Below, piece by piece: positions 52,750-63,905 of a stretch of 64,000 bases of DNA. Under the pieces are notes generated by a model. That model was not told where the DNA came from and did not search any database. It saw nothing but the letters and a program-made list of their open reading frames with translations. Location of the stretch: positions 163,240 through 227,239 of the forward strand of contig CAUYUJ010016144.1 of NCBI GenBank assembly GCA_963575745.1, written 5' to 3'. The stretch's first letter is position 1, and each line of letters opens with the position of its first letter. Source of the DNA: Prorocentrum cordatum (taxonomy: Eukaryota; Sar; Dinophyceae; Prorocentrales; Prorocentraceae). A program made the translations under genes and the position numbers.

Positions 52750-53225
52750 TTTTGGGCCCCGTAGCAGGTATTACCAGCGGCAGTGCAGTGCGCTCGACCG
52801 AGTCCTGTCCTCCGCGTTGGCGAGCGGGCTCGCGGCTGTCTTCCTCGGGGGCGGGGAGGGGGGAGGCGACCGCGTTTTGCTGATGCTGTTTCTCTTTCAT
52901 GTTCTCTCCTCCATTCGCCCGCACGCCTCCTTCCAATTCGCTACGTGAAGATTTCCTGCCTCGATGATTCTCGATGATGACGAACAAAGATTTATATGTT
53001 CATATATATATATATAAATAAGATTTCGATGACGATGGCGATTACGGCAGCGATCAAAACGACAGTGATGGTGTCCATCATAGTGGCGATGTTGGCCCCG
53101 TATGGGACAGTCGGCGATGGACGATGGAGAGAATGGACAGGGGATAACGGGGAAAGGTATGGACGGGAAGGACAGGGTGAGGGTGGAGGTTCGGACGGGG
53201 CTGGGCTGACGATAAATCCGCTCCA
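52750..53225. other. no gene recognised
   Basis: Mixed sequence with a short TA tract (53003-53014). Frames of about 80-130 codons overlap on both strands with no motif. Confidence 0.4.
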
Positions 53226-53229
53226 ATCC

Positions 53230-53272
53230 AGAGCGTTCCGGAACGCTTTCAGAGCGTTCCGGAACGCTCTGA
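53230..53272. repeat. tandem palindromes GAGCGTTCCGGAACGCT
   Basis: Two adjacent copies. The second (53249-53272) is a perfect 24-nt palindrome centred on TTCCGGAA; the first (53231-53247) is the same core with a shorter arm. Confidence 0.9.
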
Positions 53273-53654
53273 GAAGGATGCGCCGCCCGAGACATCTTCC
53301 AGAGCGGTTTATCCTCACCTGGTTTTATCCTCATTCTAGCTTCGTCTTAGAGGTGGATGGGGGTTTGGCGGGGAAGACGGGGATGTTGCGGTGAGGGGGG
53401 GAGGCGTGGAAAGGGGAAGGCGCTGCAGGAGATCAGGTTGCAGCCTTCTCGCTGCCCTGTTTTTTTGTTTGGGGGTCTTTTACATTTTTGCAGTGCCCCT
53501 CGGCAGGGGAGGGAGCTGCTCCCCTTTCTCTTCCCCCCGACCGACGACGGCGGAGAGTGCGGGCTCCGTCGACGAAGAGAGGCCCGCCTCCTCCAGTTGG
53601 CCGTGGCGCCAGTTTTCATGGCGCGTTTCGATCGTCGGGGAGAGGGGTTCGAAA

Positions 53655-53664
53655 GGAGGAAGAG

Positions 53665-53699
<35 letters not shown>

Positions 53700-53735
53700 G
53701 GAGGAGGAGGAGGAGGAGGAGGAGAAGGAGGAGCG
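53655..53735. repeat. (GGA)n/(GAA)n microsatellite
   Basis: Purine triplets followed by a GATGGATG run (53740-53770). Confidence 0.95.
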
Positions 53736-53989
53736 GAGATTGATGGATGGATGGATAGATGGAAGGATGGATCGTGTTCCTCTGGCGGTGTCGCATGCGG
53801 AGGCCCCAGGGGTTGGCTCGTTTTCGCTGGGGGGCCGCGAGTCCAGGACAATGGCGACGAGGAAGGGGGGTGGTGCAGGGGGAACATGGACGCGTGCGGA
53901 GGGATGGTATAAACGAGACAACATAGACTCCCAGACAACGCTTTCTTCTTATCCGTGCCCTGAGGACCTGGACCTGTCTTCCTCAGTGT

Positions 53990-55010
53990 CTGGTGGCCGT
54001 TAGGGTTCCTATGGCTTCCCATGGGGTGGCTGCCGCACTGTCTGGTGACCGCTTATGACCCTCATCTTCCTTCTTCCCAAATCGTATTTGCACTCAGGGC
54101 TTCTGGCTTGCCTTGTAAAGAACTGGAGCTGTCTGCTGCTTCTGGTGGCCGTTTGGATTTCGATGGGCTCCTGTGGGTGGCCAGCATTCTTCTCGGGCTG
54201 TCGCTTGGGATCCCACGGGGCTTTCATGCGGTACTTTCCTGTGGCGGATTGGGTTCACACCTGGGCTCCTGCGGGCCGCGGGCGCACTCCTTTGTGACCG
54301 CTCAGGGTATGATGGTAACCATGGTTTCTCGGGCGACTTCGTTTCCCGTGAGTGTAGTTCCCTTTCCAATAGGGTTCGGTTACGGGGGCTTGCTTTCTTC
54401 ACCAAGCAGTGCTCGTACTGACTGTCTCTTACTTGTGCTCTGAAGGGTGGCTTGGGCCTGGTGCACTTTCCTGTGGCCGCTTGGGTTCGTTCATTTCCTA
54501 CAAGAGACTGGCGCAGTCTCTGGTGGCCGCCTGGGTTCCTCTGGATGGCTGGCGTTCCTTCTGGTGGCCGCTTCGGTTCCTACGGTGTCCACGGTTCGTA
54601 CGGATGGCTACCGCATTTTCTGGTGGCTGCGCGGGTTTCTGCGAGCTCCTGCTAGGGTTCCCCACGCAGCGGGTTCCGCTAGGATAATTCGGGCTCTGCG
54701 GTCTCACGCACAGGGTTCCATTCGTAGGATCCCAGGCGCAACAGGTCAGGCGCACACACGCACACACACATGAGTCCACGTGCATGGCGTTCTTCCCACA
54801 TAGCCGTTCCCCGCCTCTTTGCACAGGATTCCACACATAGACAGTGCACGCGTGGGGTTCCACACGTAGGGCCCCGCAGACGCGCACGCGCATACACAGA
54901 GGCCCGCAGGGGTTCCGCACAAGTCGGGCCTCACACGCGCCCTGCTGCACCACTCTCCCGTCTGGGGTGCACGCGCGGGCGCTGCCATCATGCATGATAG
55001 AACACTCGAT
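53990..55010. repeat. degenerate tandem repeats
   Basis: 53990-54700: TCTGGTGGCCG-TTGGGTTCC words at 25-40 bp intervals. 54710-54990: GGGTTCC-CACACGTAGG and CGCACACACG words at similar spacing. No gene recognised. Confidence 0.6.
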
Positions 55011-55139
55011 GCAGAAGACAACAGGAGTATGGGCGGGAGAAACCAGCTCGGTCCTGGTGGCTCTATGTCTTCTTGCCTTTAGGTTACGACGGCCAAGGAC
55101 GTCCACCCGCCTTGTTGTGGAGCAGGTACAATTGTGCTC

Positions 55140-55855
55140 ATACTGATCATGGTGATGATGCTGCTGATGCTGATGATGACGCGGATGATGATGATCATGC
55201 TGATGAAGCTGATTATGTTACAGCTGCTGCTGTTGATGATGATGACGAAAGTGATGATGCTGATGATGCTGATGATGATGATGACGAAGGTAATGATGAT
55301 AGTGATGATGATGATGATGCTGATGCTGATGCGGATGCTGATGATGTTGACACTGCAGACGATGATGATGTTTGATGCTGCTGCTGCTGATGATGATGCT
55401 GCTGATGATGATACTTGTTAGGACGATGATGTTGCTGATGATGAGCATGGTGACGATTTTTATGATGCTGCTGATGATGTTGAGCATGGTTGTGATGGTG
55501 CTGATGACGCTGATGATTCTGACCAGTGTATTCATGACGGTGATGATGATAATTGTGGTGATGGTGCTGATGATGATTATGATGATTATGATGATGATGC
55601 TGTTGTTGATGATGATGACGATGGCTATGATGGTGGTGGTGATGGTGATGCTGCTGATGATGCTTCTGCTGATGATGGTGGTGGTGATGATGATGCTGCT
55701 TTTGATGATGATGAAGAAGAAGAACAACATGTTGGTGATGATGAAGGTTCTGATGCTGATGAGGATCGGGATGATAAGGATAGTGACGATGAGGAGGATG
55801 AGGAGGAGGAGGAGGAAGAGGAGGCAGAGGAGGAGAAACAGAAGGAGAACCGGTA
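55140..55855. repeat. (GAT)n microsatellite, about 700 bp
   Basis: GAT triplets with GCT, GAC, GGT and GTT interruptions, turning to GAGGAG at the right end. Asp-, Met- or His-rich frames are repeat-driven. Confidence 0.96.
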
Positions 55856-55859
55856 GGAT

Positions 55860-56560
55860 TAAAATGGACATTTAGTCTATGAAGGGTCGGAAAATAGGGG
55901 GAGGGAGGATGGAGGAGGGGGAGGGAAAAGGGGGGAGGAAAAAGGGAGGAAGGTTGATGGAAGCGGAAGTCCGAGACCCTTTTTGCTTCATTTGAGCTTG
56001 CTCGGGCTCGGGATGAAAGGTTTTCGTTTCTTATCTCCCCTCTCCCTCCCCTCCCCTCGCCACTCCCCCCTGCGCTCCCTCTCCCCGTCTCCCCCAGCCC
56101 CCATCCCCCCCTGAACCCCCTTTTCATGGTTCTCGCGCCTCTCTTCTGCCGATCCCCTTCCCATCTCCTCCCCCCTCTCCACCTCTGCGCCTCCTCCCTC
56201 CTCCCCTTTCCTTCCCCTCCCCTCGCCTTCCCCTCGTCCCCTTCTTCTCCGCACCCCTCCCTGTCCTCTCTTGCGGCCGGTCTCCCCGTCCCCTTCACTT
56301 CCGGAGCCGTCTGCCCTCACCGCCCCCGGCCCCTCCATGTGGCCTCAGGGCCGCGCTGCCCGCCTCCCGCCGCCGCTGCGGCTCCTACTGCTCCTCGGCC
56401 CTCCCGGCCTCGTCCTCCTCGTCGTCCTCGTCCTTTTGCCCCTCCTCCTCCTCGTCGTCCTCTTCCTCGCCTCCAACCCATCCTTCTCCTCGTCGCCCTC
56501 CTCCCTCTCCTCCCTGCCCTTCTGTGCGGGTCGTCCTTCTTGTTTTTGTTTTTTCCCTCG
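55860..56560. repeat. purine- then pyrimidine-rich sequence
   Basis: GGGAGGA-rich to about 55950, CCCCTCCC-rich from 56030 to 56270, and CTCCTCGTC-rich to 56510. No gene recognised. Confidence 0.6.
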
Positions 56561-56636
56561 CTGGAGGCCGAGGCGGCTGTGACATAGCCAGGGCTTTTCT
56601 GGCAAGAGCCTTTGGCTTTTCGCTCCTGAGCTTCAG

Positions 56637-56954
56637 GTGCTGTTCTGCGCCGTGCGAAGCCACGTCGAACGTCTCCTTGTGCACTTCGAAGGCCTCCCGG
56701 TGCGAGCACTCCTCGAGCCCGCGCGACCGAGGCGGCGCCGACGCGGAGGCGAAGCTTGAGGCCGCCGAAGCCGAAGCCATGGCCAGGGCTGGGGCCGACG
56801 CCGGGAGCGAGAGCTCTCGCAGCACAAACTGGCGAGCCTCGTTCGGGTTGCCAGCGTCCGAGCTCCCGCGAGGGTGCAAGCCGTGGGCGAGAAGAACGCC
56901 GGGGAGCAGTCCGATGACTCGGACTTCGGCTCCGACGGCGAGCTCATTGGATGA
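56637..56954 (+). CDS. possible terminal exon of an unidentified gene
   Basis: After GAGCTTCAG (acceptor-like, ends 56636) three coding-like segments follow on plus: VLFCAVRSHVERLLVHFEG, then EAKLEAAEAEAMARAGADAG, then HKLASLVRVASVRAPARVQ and EKNAGEQSDDSDFGSDGELIG-type acidic end with TGA at 56952-56954. Each is in a different frame (changes near 56735 and 56800). Codons are G/C-ending. The antisense also has an open frame of fair composition (CSHREAFEVHKETFDVAS), so strand is not certain. No family recognised. Confidence 0.3.
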
Positions 56955-57155
56955 GGGGGCCCGCCTTCGGGGCCATCTGCCCCACCTTTCCTGGTCCCCC
57001 TTATCCACCTCCGCCTCCTTTCTCCTCCTCATTCCTTCTCGCTTCCTTCCTTCTCCCGACCGGCTTCGCTCATGTGAATGGACGTGGCTCATTCACAGCT
57101 GTGTCAGCACGCCTGTCTACGACTATCTAACATGTGCCATGTTCCGTAGAGGCCA

Positions 57156-57210
57156 CGCTGGAACCGACGACGACGACGACGATGACGGCGACGACGACGA
57201 CGACGACAAG
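57156..57210. repeat. (GAC)n microsatellite
   Basis: GAC triplets with GAT and GGC interruptions. Confidence 0.95.
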
Positions 57211-57259
57211 GCGAGGGCGCGAAGAACATCGAACAATTGTATTAACATCCCTGGCTTTC

Positions 57260-57395
57260 GCCTCTTGGGCCCTCTTGGGCGTCATCACTGAGCCCTCTAG
57301 AGCGTCTTGGTAGTTTCTGATGCCGTCTTGAGGGTATCTTGGGCTGTCTTTGAGCCATCTTGGGCTGTTTCAGGGGCCTCTTGGCTTTTTCGTAG
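57260..57395. repeat. CTTGG-type degenerate repeat block
   Basis: CTCTTGGGCCCTCTTGGGCG and TATCTTGGGCTGTCTTTG words. GTAGAGGCCACGCTGGA occurs both before (57147) and after (57392) the block. Confidence 0.75.
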
Positions 57396-57617
57396 AGGCC
57401 ACGCTGGAGCCGAACACATTGTCACTCCCCCCTCCTTGATTCCTCGTGGATTGTCGTATTCAAGGAATGCGGCACTCCCCCGGCTGTCGAGGTCGTGCAC
57501 CCCTTGCTTCCGCAGACGGCCGGTCCGATCTGATCCCTGCTTTCTCCCCCCTCGTCCCTCCTCCCTCCCCTTCTCCAGTGGCTCGTCGTCGCCGTCGAGG
57601 CTCTGCTAGAAGATCCG

Positions 57618-57950
57618 GTGGCTTGTCGTCGTCGTCGTCGTCGTCATCGTCGTCGACGGCTTCGGCGTCGTCCTCGTCGTCATCGTCGTTGCTGTCATCG
57701 TCATCATCGTCGCCGTCGTCGACGTCCTCCTCTCCTCCTTCTCCTCCTCCTCCTCCTCCTCCTCCTTCTCCTTACCTCCGTTCCCTACCTCATGCCATCA
57801 AATACCTCTCCTTTTTCTTCTTTTTCCTCCGCTTCTTTCTCCCCGTCCCCGCCTCCTCTTCCCTCCCCTTCCCTCCTCCGCCCCCTCTTCCCTCATCCGT
57901 CCTCCTCCTCCTCCTCCTCCTCCTCCTCCTCCTCCTCCATCTTCCCTTCC
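57618..57950. repeat. (GTC)n then (CTC)n microsatellites
   Basis: GTC/ATC triplets 57618-57725, CTC triplets 57728-57770 and 57898-57938, with a CT-rich stretch between. A further CTC tract lies at 58021-58046. Confidence 0.95.
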
Positions 57951-58069
57951 CCGTCTCGCGGCGCTGGGGAAGCATCGGGTAGCAGCAGGTAGGTGGCAGA
58001 CAGAACGTTCTTCTACGCTTCTCCTCCTCCTCCTCCTCCTCCTCCTCTGGCGTGGACGGTGGCCAACAT

Positions 58070-59961
58070 GACGATCGCCGACGAGATCCGCACCATCTCG
58101 GAGACCATCCACCTTCCTTAGCGCAGCTTCAAGATCGAAGCGAAGGCCCGCTACCTTGGCTTCTTCATCGGCTCTGGCGCAGCATTCCACGAGGCCTTTA
58201 TCGACGTGGTGGGACAGAGTGGCCGCCTCCCACGCCCCGCTGCAGATGTGCATCAAACTTTACAACGTGGCAGCCATGACGTGCCCCACCTACGTCGGCC
58301 AACTGTTCGAGCCTCCCAGCACCCTGCCTGCCAAGGAACTACAAGCGATCCACAAATTATTACGAGCGGCGCCCAACAGCTTCGCCAAGTACGACATCCC
58401 GGCCATGGCCCTCTGGACCAACGTTGAATCCTCCACGGCGTCGAGAATTTTGCTTGCCGCCACCATGTGGCGCGCCGCTCGCATCACGATCATCAGCTGA
58501 AGCGACCTTTACACTGGGCTCTGCGATACCGCTTAGGAGGAATTGCCGATACGTTACGCCGTGGCAGGGCGTTGGTGTGCTGATTGCGGGAAGTACACCA
58601 CATCCATTATGCAACGGCTCCATGGCACCCTCAACTCAACGTTCTTCGCCGAGGGCAAGGGCTCAATCTTCAAGAAGACCACGCGCGCCGTCAACTCCAC
58701 CATTAGTGCGCGTGGCAAGCTTCAAGCTGAACATCAATGTGCTGCGAGACAGGGACTGAAGGCCATGCTCACCGCCACGCCACCGAACGCCGACCTCAAC
58801 ATGCACAAAAAGAAGCGCACACCACAGAAGGCCCATTTGCTCGCCCTGCCCGAGAAGCTCTACGAGGACACCATGCGTGTCACGGTTAAGCGCCGACTTG
58901 CCTCATGGTATTTTGCTTTTCTTGGCCACCAACTCGCTCGCCGTCCGTATGATCACGTCCGTGCGCAGGCTGAGGAAATACAACATCGCCTACGACAGCG
59001 CGCTGCTTAATGGGCAGCTCCCTGGCTTCCTGATCTCACCATCGACACGAGCAGTCTCGACAACGAGAGAAACTGGATGCAGTGGTGCAAGACGTGCCTT
59101 GAGTTCGTGCTTCAACGAGAAGGACTGCGTCCACTATGCGCCTTGCCCGAGCAACGCCGACAACTCGCATGTGACATGTGCAGGCAGGCCTGGCTGGACG
59201 GAGCCTTCGGGCGGCGCCTTCTCGAGCTTCGTCTTCTTGGCAATGCAGGCCCTCGACATGCCGATGTCCGCGCACAGGCTGCTCATCGAGAGTGGCTTGC
59301 CGCTGAACATCGTGCCCGTCGCCGCTGAACATGGGTCGACCCATGCCCGCTCCCCGAGGAGGTATCGGACGACATCCCCGACGCGCCCTCGAAGGATGTG
59401 AACGCCGAGAACGAGCTCGACATCCTCGGCTTCGCGCAGATCCCCGACGACACGCGAGCCCGCTGGCTCAGGCGGCGCTCGCATCTGGCCACCCTCCCGC
59501 CAGCACGCCTGTGGGCATCATTGAAGACGGTGGCTGGAGCTTGGACGACATCGCACAGGACGCGCGCACTGCAGAGCACGAGGGACTGCCACTACGGCTG
59601 CAGCGTGGGAGACGAGATGGCCCAGGACTTGGTTTGCCCACGGATGCTCCACCACATGGCGAAGCCGCGCGGGGTGCTCTCCACCAACCTATTGGACCGC
59701 CTCGGGATGGGCACCAACCAGGACATGATGAGCGAGAACGGCATCCAGAGCTCGGTGGCGCGGATTGCGGTTGCCTGCCAGGTTTTCCACATGGTGACGG
59801 ACAGTACGGTGGACCGCGACGTGCCATGCCAGGAGATGGTGCGCAAGTGTGCAGCGGCCCGCCATGCGCTCCAGCTCCCACATGAGCCTTCGGGGGGGAG
59901 CTGGGGCCCACATCACGAACTACGGGATGCGGGAGGCGCTGCACGCCCCGACCCGCTCTGA
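58070..59961 (+). pseudogene. non-LTR retroelement type 2 relic, C-terminal half, multiply frameshifted
   Basis: The readable order is ARYLGFFIGSGAAFHEAFI, HAPLQMCIKLYNVAAMTCP + TYVGQLFEPPSTLP (58230-58330), FAKYDIPAMALW, MWRAARITI, a basic region around KKTTRAVNSTISARGKL, LASWYFAFLGHQLARRPYD, WCKTCLEFVLQ with CDMCRQAW, and finally ARWLRRRSHLATLPPARLWA and CHYGCSVGDEMAQDLVCPRM (59587-59646). The LYN...PTYVGQLFEPP segment corresponds to LYQ...PTLSYAAQYLPPP in the copy at 24.6 kb, and the Cys-x2-Gly-Cys...Cys-Pro end corresponds to that copy's tail. Frames change at least five times (for example near 58220, 58500, 58870, 59050 and 59395) and one stop lies at 58119. The polymerase core itself is absent. 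Clearly a relic. Confidence 0.6.
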
Positions 59962-60029
59962 GCGCGGCGCCCGCGTCGGCCGCGGCGGCCTCTGAGATGA
60001 AGACGTGGCCCGCAAGGCTACGTTCGCTT

Positions 60030-60455
60030 CTCCTCCTCCTCCTCCTCCTCCTCGGCTCGGCTCGGCTCGTGTCGGCAATGGAGAGTTCGCTGCCGATTCA
60101 GGAGAACAGAAAGGGGAGAGAAGGAGCGAAAGGGAAAGAGGACTAGAGCAGGCATCTCTTATTCCTGAGCATACAGTCATCCCCCCTCTCACGTTGGAGG
60201 TAGGGGTCAGGTGGAACATGAAAATGGGCCACAGTGGACGGATGGAGAGGGACCTGAGGCTCTGGAGTTGGCTCGGGCCAGAGAGCTCCAGAGCCTCCTC
60301 TGGGCAAGTGAACTCTTCTTCCTCCGCCTCCTCCTCCATTTTCCCTCTCTCCCCCTCTTCCGCACTCCCTCCTCCTCCTCCTCCTCCTCCTCCTCCTCCT
60401 CCTCCTCCTCCTGCTCCTCCTCCTCCTCCTCCTCCTCCTCCTCCTCCTCCCTCCC
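60030..60455. repeat. (CTC)n microsatellites with intervening GC-rich sequence
   Basis: CTC tracts at 60030-60052 and 60365-60452. The 310 bp between show no gene. Confidence 0.9.
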
Positions 60456-60581
60456 CTGACCCCGCCCGGCGAGGCCGCCGTCTCTCCCTCGGGCTGCGCG
60501 GATGGCGGCCGCTCGGGGCCGCGGAAGGGCGCTTCTGGCCGCAGCGCTGTGCGTGGCGCTGCTGGGAGCTCCGGTGGCTCG

Positions 60582-60586
60582 TCGTT

Positions 60587-60637
<51 letters not shown>

Positions 60638-60650
60638 GTTGTCGTCCTCC
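60582..60650. repeat. (GTC)n microsatellite
   Basis: Near-pure GTC triplets with one GCC and one GTT. Confidence 0.95.
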
Positions 60651-60867
60651 TCCTTCTCATTCTTCTCCTCCTCGGCTTTCCTCCTCTCCCGTCCCCTCCT
60701 TCTCCTCATCCTGCTGCTGTTGCTGATCCCTCCCATCCTCTTCCTCGTCCTCTCCATCCCTGCTACTTGTCCCTCTACCTGCTCTTCGTCCTGCTTGTCC
60801 TCCTCCTCCTCCTCCTGCAAGACGAGATTGCCCAGTCTGGAGGCCATGTCAAAGACCTGCACCGACC

Positions 60868-61077
60868 GTGGAAGAGCATGAGCATAACGGATCAGTACGT
60901 TCAAGTCGTCCGCACACCCGGCCCTACGATCGAGCCCGTGGCAAACGCCCGTGCTGTGCCAGACAACGGGCATCCCTGGGCGACCCCAGGGGTTATCGGG
61001 CACAGGAGGTGCAGGAAGCGGCTCAGCGTGACGACTCCACGGAGCAGCCGTACGAGGCGGCCGTCGCGGTGAGGTAA
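60868..61077 (+). CDS. weak coding-like stretch, unidentified
   Basis: A frame with balanced, acidic end (GDPRGYRAQEVQEAAQRDDS, EQPYEAAVAVR) stops at 61075-61077. Its last bases GCGGTGAGGTAACC could include a splice donor. No motif recognised; it may be chance. Confidence 0.2.
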   Translation: MEEHEHNGSVRSSRPHTRPYDRARGKRPCCARQRASLGDPRGYRAQEVQEAAQRDDSTEQPYEAAVAVR

Positions 61078-61079
61078 CC

Positions 61080-61560
61080 GCTTGCCGAAGCCGAACCGCG
61101 CGAGGGCCGCAGAGCAGCCATTGCCGCCCCGGGGAGGGGAAGGCCGCTGCGATGTCGAACAGCAGCGAAGCGTGCTTCTGAGTGTCTGTGTACCTGCTGG
61201 GAGCTACGCAGCACGCGCCCCCACGTCGCTCTGCAAGGTGGTTCCAGGGTAGGTTCCCTAGAGTGTTCTACTCGAAACTTTCATTTTGGCAAGAGTTCAT
61301 GTGTGGGATGTCAGAACAACGTGTGCACTGTTTCAAACCTGAATGCTTGTTTGGCTCGGTGTTTCGCGGGCTGTCGTGCCTGGATTCGCACGAAGCGGAA
61401 CTAACCCAAACAAACAGGCCGACGCACACCCACCGCAACAAGCGCAGTGGAATACGATAGAGCAATCAACCAAGGTGGACGTATCCTAGGTCTTGGTTCC
61501 GATCTTATTAATCGCTTCGCTCATTCCGCCGGCCCGTATTGTGCCATCGCAGGCGTTTGC
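61080..61560. other. no gene recognised
   Basis: Mixed-composition, moderately AT-rich sequence. Short frames only. Confidence 0.45.
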
Positions 61561-61569
61561 TTGCGCGTT

Positions 61570-62300
61570 CGTGGCCTCTTGGAGCCTCGGTGGGGCCGTT
61601 TGGGGCCTCTTGGCGCCTCTTTTTAGGCCTCTTGGAGAACTCGGGAGGCCTCCAGGGGGCCTCCTGAGCTCTCGTGACGGTCTCTTGGGGGGCTTTCGGC
61701 GGGCTCTTGGCGGTATTTGTTGGTCCTCTTGGGGCCTGGGGCCTGACGTTGTTGGTCCTCTTGGGGCCTCACGGGAGCTTATTGGGGCGTCTTGGGGGTG
61801 TCTTGGAGAGTCTCTTGGGGCCTCTTTCGGGGTCCTGGGCGCCTTCTGGGGCGGAGGGCTCGATTTTTCAGTTCTCGGTTCCCTTCTTGAGCCCCTCTTG
61901 GGCCCGTCTTGGGGCCTCTTGGTCCGCCTTGGGCAGCACTTGGGCCGTCTGGGGGGCGCTCTTGGGCCGCTCCGGGGCCGTCTTGGGAGCCTCGTGGGCC
62001 GTCTTGGAGCAGTCTTGAAGGCCTCTTGGGCCCTCTTGGAGCGTCCGGAAGCGAAAAGGCCAGAACGCAAAAAAACATAGAAAAAACAAATGAAAATCAA
62101 CGATTTTGGCAACTTGGGGCCCTCTTCGGAGGCCTCTTGGAAGGCCCTTGGAGCGTCTTGGAGGCCTCTTGGGCTGTCTTGGGGCCATCTGGGGCGTCTT
62201 CGGGCGATCTTTGGCCGTCTCGGGCCTCTCTTGGACCGTCTAGAAAGCTTCTCGGGGCCCTCTTGGACCGATCTGGAGCCCTCTTGGACTCCGAAACAGA
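61570..62300. repeat. CTTGG-type degenerate repeat block, largest in window
   Basis: About 730 bp of GGCCTCTTGGGG, CGTCTTGGAG and CTCTTGGGCC words every 12-30 bp. The minus translation is rich in PRRPKR-like words, the plus in LLGASWG-like words. An AT-rich island at 62070-62115 interrupts. Confidence 0.88.
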
Positions 62301-62317
62301 ACTCCGGCATCTCTGAC

Positions 62318-62378
62318 CCGACCTTGCCGGGACCTTGCCGGGGACTTGCCGGGGACTTGCCGGGACCTTGCCGGGGTA
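62318..62378. repeat. CTTGCCGGGGA short tandem repeat
   Basis: Five units of CTTGCCGGGGACTTGCCGGG type, 10-12 bp each. Confidence 0.9.
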
Positions 62379-62399
62379 CTTTTCGTCCGGGGACCCCCA

Positions 62400-63290
62400 G
62401 GGGCCTCCCCGCGCGCGCGAACTAGAAATACTGTTAACCAGGTACCGGAGATCTTAGCACGCCCTGGCCCGTTGGGCCTTCTGATCTCGGCTCGGAGCTG
62501 TGCGTGCGAGCACCCACTGCGCAAGGGTCCATCATAGGCCCCCTTCCTCCCTTCCTCCATTCGGGTGCCTCGATCTGTCTTGCCCTGCCCTCCCGCCTCC
62601 TCCGCCTCATCCTGACCCCTTGCCGCTGAGTTACCACCTTCCACCGGCGCGTCGATGACCATCGCTGCACACCCTGGTCCTGCACCCCGCGGTGTCCAGC
62701 GAGGCGAGTGCACCCTGCCGCGGAGCACGGACTGCTGAGCTCGCCGTCCGTGCGCTCGCGAGGCGCTCCCGTCGACGCGGCCTCGCCCGCGAGCGCGGGG
62801 CCCTGGCGCTCTCGCAGCCCGCCGCGCAGGCCCGGACCGTCGCTGCCGCGAGCCGTCGCGCGCTCCGCCGCGCGCCTCTGCGGGGGCGCTCGGCCGCGCC
62901 GCTGCGCACGCGGCGCGGGCCGCCGCCAGCGGAGCCTCGGCCCGCGGGTCGCGCCCTCCCGGCAGCTGCGCACGCTGAGGGCCTCCTCGCCGCTGCGCCG
63001 CGGGCCTCGCTCCGTCGTGGAGCTCCCTGCGCCTCGCCCCGGCGGGGCAGGGCCCGTGCGCCCGGCTCTTCTTCTGCTCTCCTCCGCTCTCCTCCTTCCT
63101 CCTCCGCTGGTCCCGCCGTCCCTCTCTCCCTCTCGCCCTTCCTCTTTCCCTCCCTCCCTCCCTCTGTCTCTCTCTCCTTCTCCCTCCCCCCCCCCCTGTC
63201 CATCCATCCATCAATCCATCCTCCTCCCTCCTCCCTCCTCCCTCCATCCTCCCTCTTTTCTCCCTCCTCCCACCCTGGCGGCGCAGGGCG
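62400..63290. repeat. GC-rich block then CT-rich tract, no gene recognised
   Basis: 62640-63080 is GC-rich with CGCGC/GCCGCG words like those at 43 and 47 kb. 63090-63290 is interrupted (CTC)n/(TCC)n with ATCC units near 63205. Arg/Ala/Pro frames on both strands are compositional. Confidence 0.55.
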
Positions 63291-63299
63291 GACATAGGG

Positions 63300-63750
63300 T
63301 GCTGCTCTGACTGCTTGGGGGAGCTTCGCCCACCTTGTGGCTCCACGGGGAGCCCTCTGCGCCGCTGTGGTTCTCGACGCCGGGCCCCTCCGGTCCTCCC
63401 CCTCCCCGCCAGCAGAGCCCGCCCGGCGGCGCGTGGCCCGTGCAAGTCGTTCGCCGCGGACTCGGGGGCAGATGCGGCCGCGGGCCTCTCCCCGGCCGCC
63501 GCCCGGCCTCGGCCCCGGAGGCCGAACCGGGCTCAGGCACGCTCGCGTCGTGAAAAAAGTCACGGCGGGAGGCTTCTGTTGGCCGCTTCCGAGGCGGAGA
63601 CGGTGCCGATACCGGTGTCCATGCGCGCCTCTTTCTCCTCCTGGGGCCGCCAGGGAGGCCCTCGTCGCCACGGCTGGGGTGCTCTGCGAAATTCTGGTCA
63701 AAACCATAGTAAAACCAATGATTTTGGCTTCCTCGCCGAGGCCGTTTTGG
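63300..63750. other. GC-rich sequence, no gene recognised
   Basis: Overlapping open frames of 180-245 codons on both strands with no motif. Confidence 0.35.
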
Positions 63751-63754
63751 ACGC

Positions 63755-63905
63755 TCCGACGACTCGCGAAACCCCTTATCCAGGTCCATGGGGAGGGGGT
63801 AGGAGGAGGAGTAAACCCCTCCCCGAAGGGGAAGAAGGAGGGGTGGAAGAGGAAACTCCCTAAACCACCGACGCCCAGAGGGCTGGTGGGATTCTGGTCT
63901 GGAAG
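63755..63905. repeat. dispersed composite element, copy C
   Basis: CCAGGTCCATGGGGAGGGGG, AACCCCTCCCCGAAGGGG, AACTCCCTAAACCACCG and CCAGAGGGCTGGTGGGATT in the same order as copy A. The left modules (CCTCCCAGGAG, CCCTCCAACC) are not seen. Confidence 0.75.

Noticed and set aside
60005-61072. 355-codon plus frame
   Set aside because: Pro/Val-rich middle comes from CTC and GTC tracts; the two ends are unrelated and show no motif.
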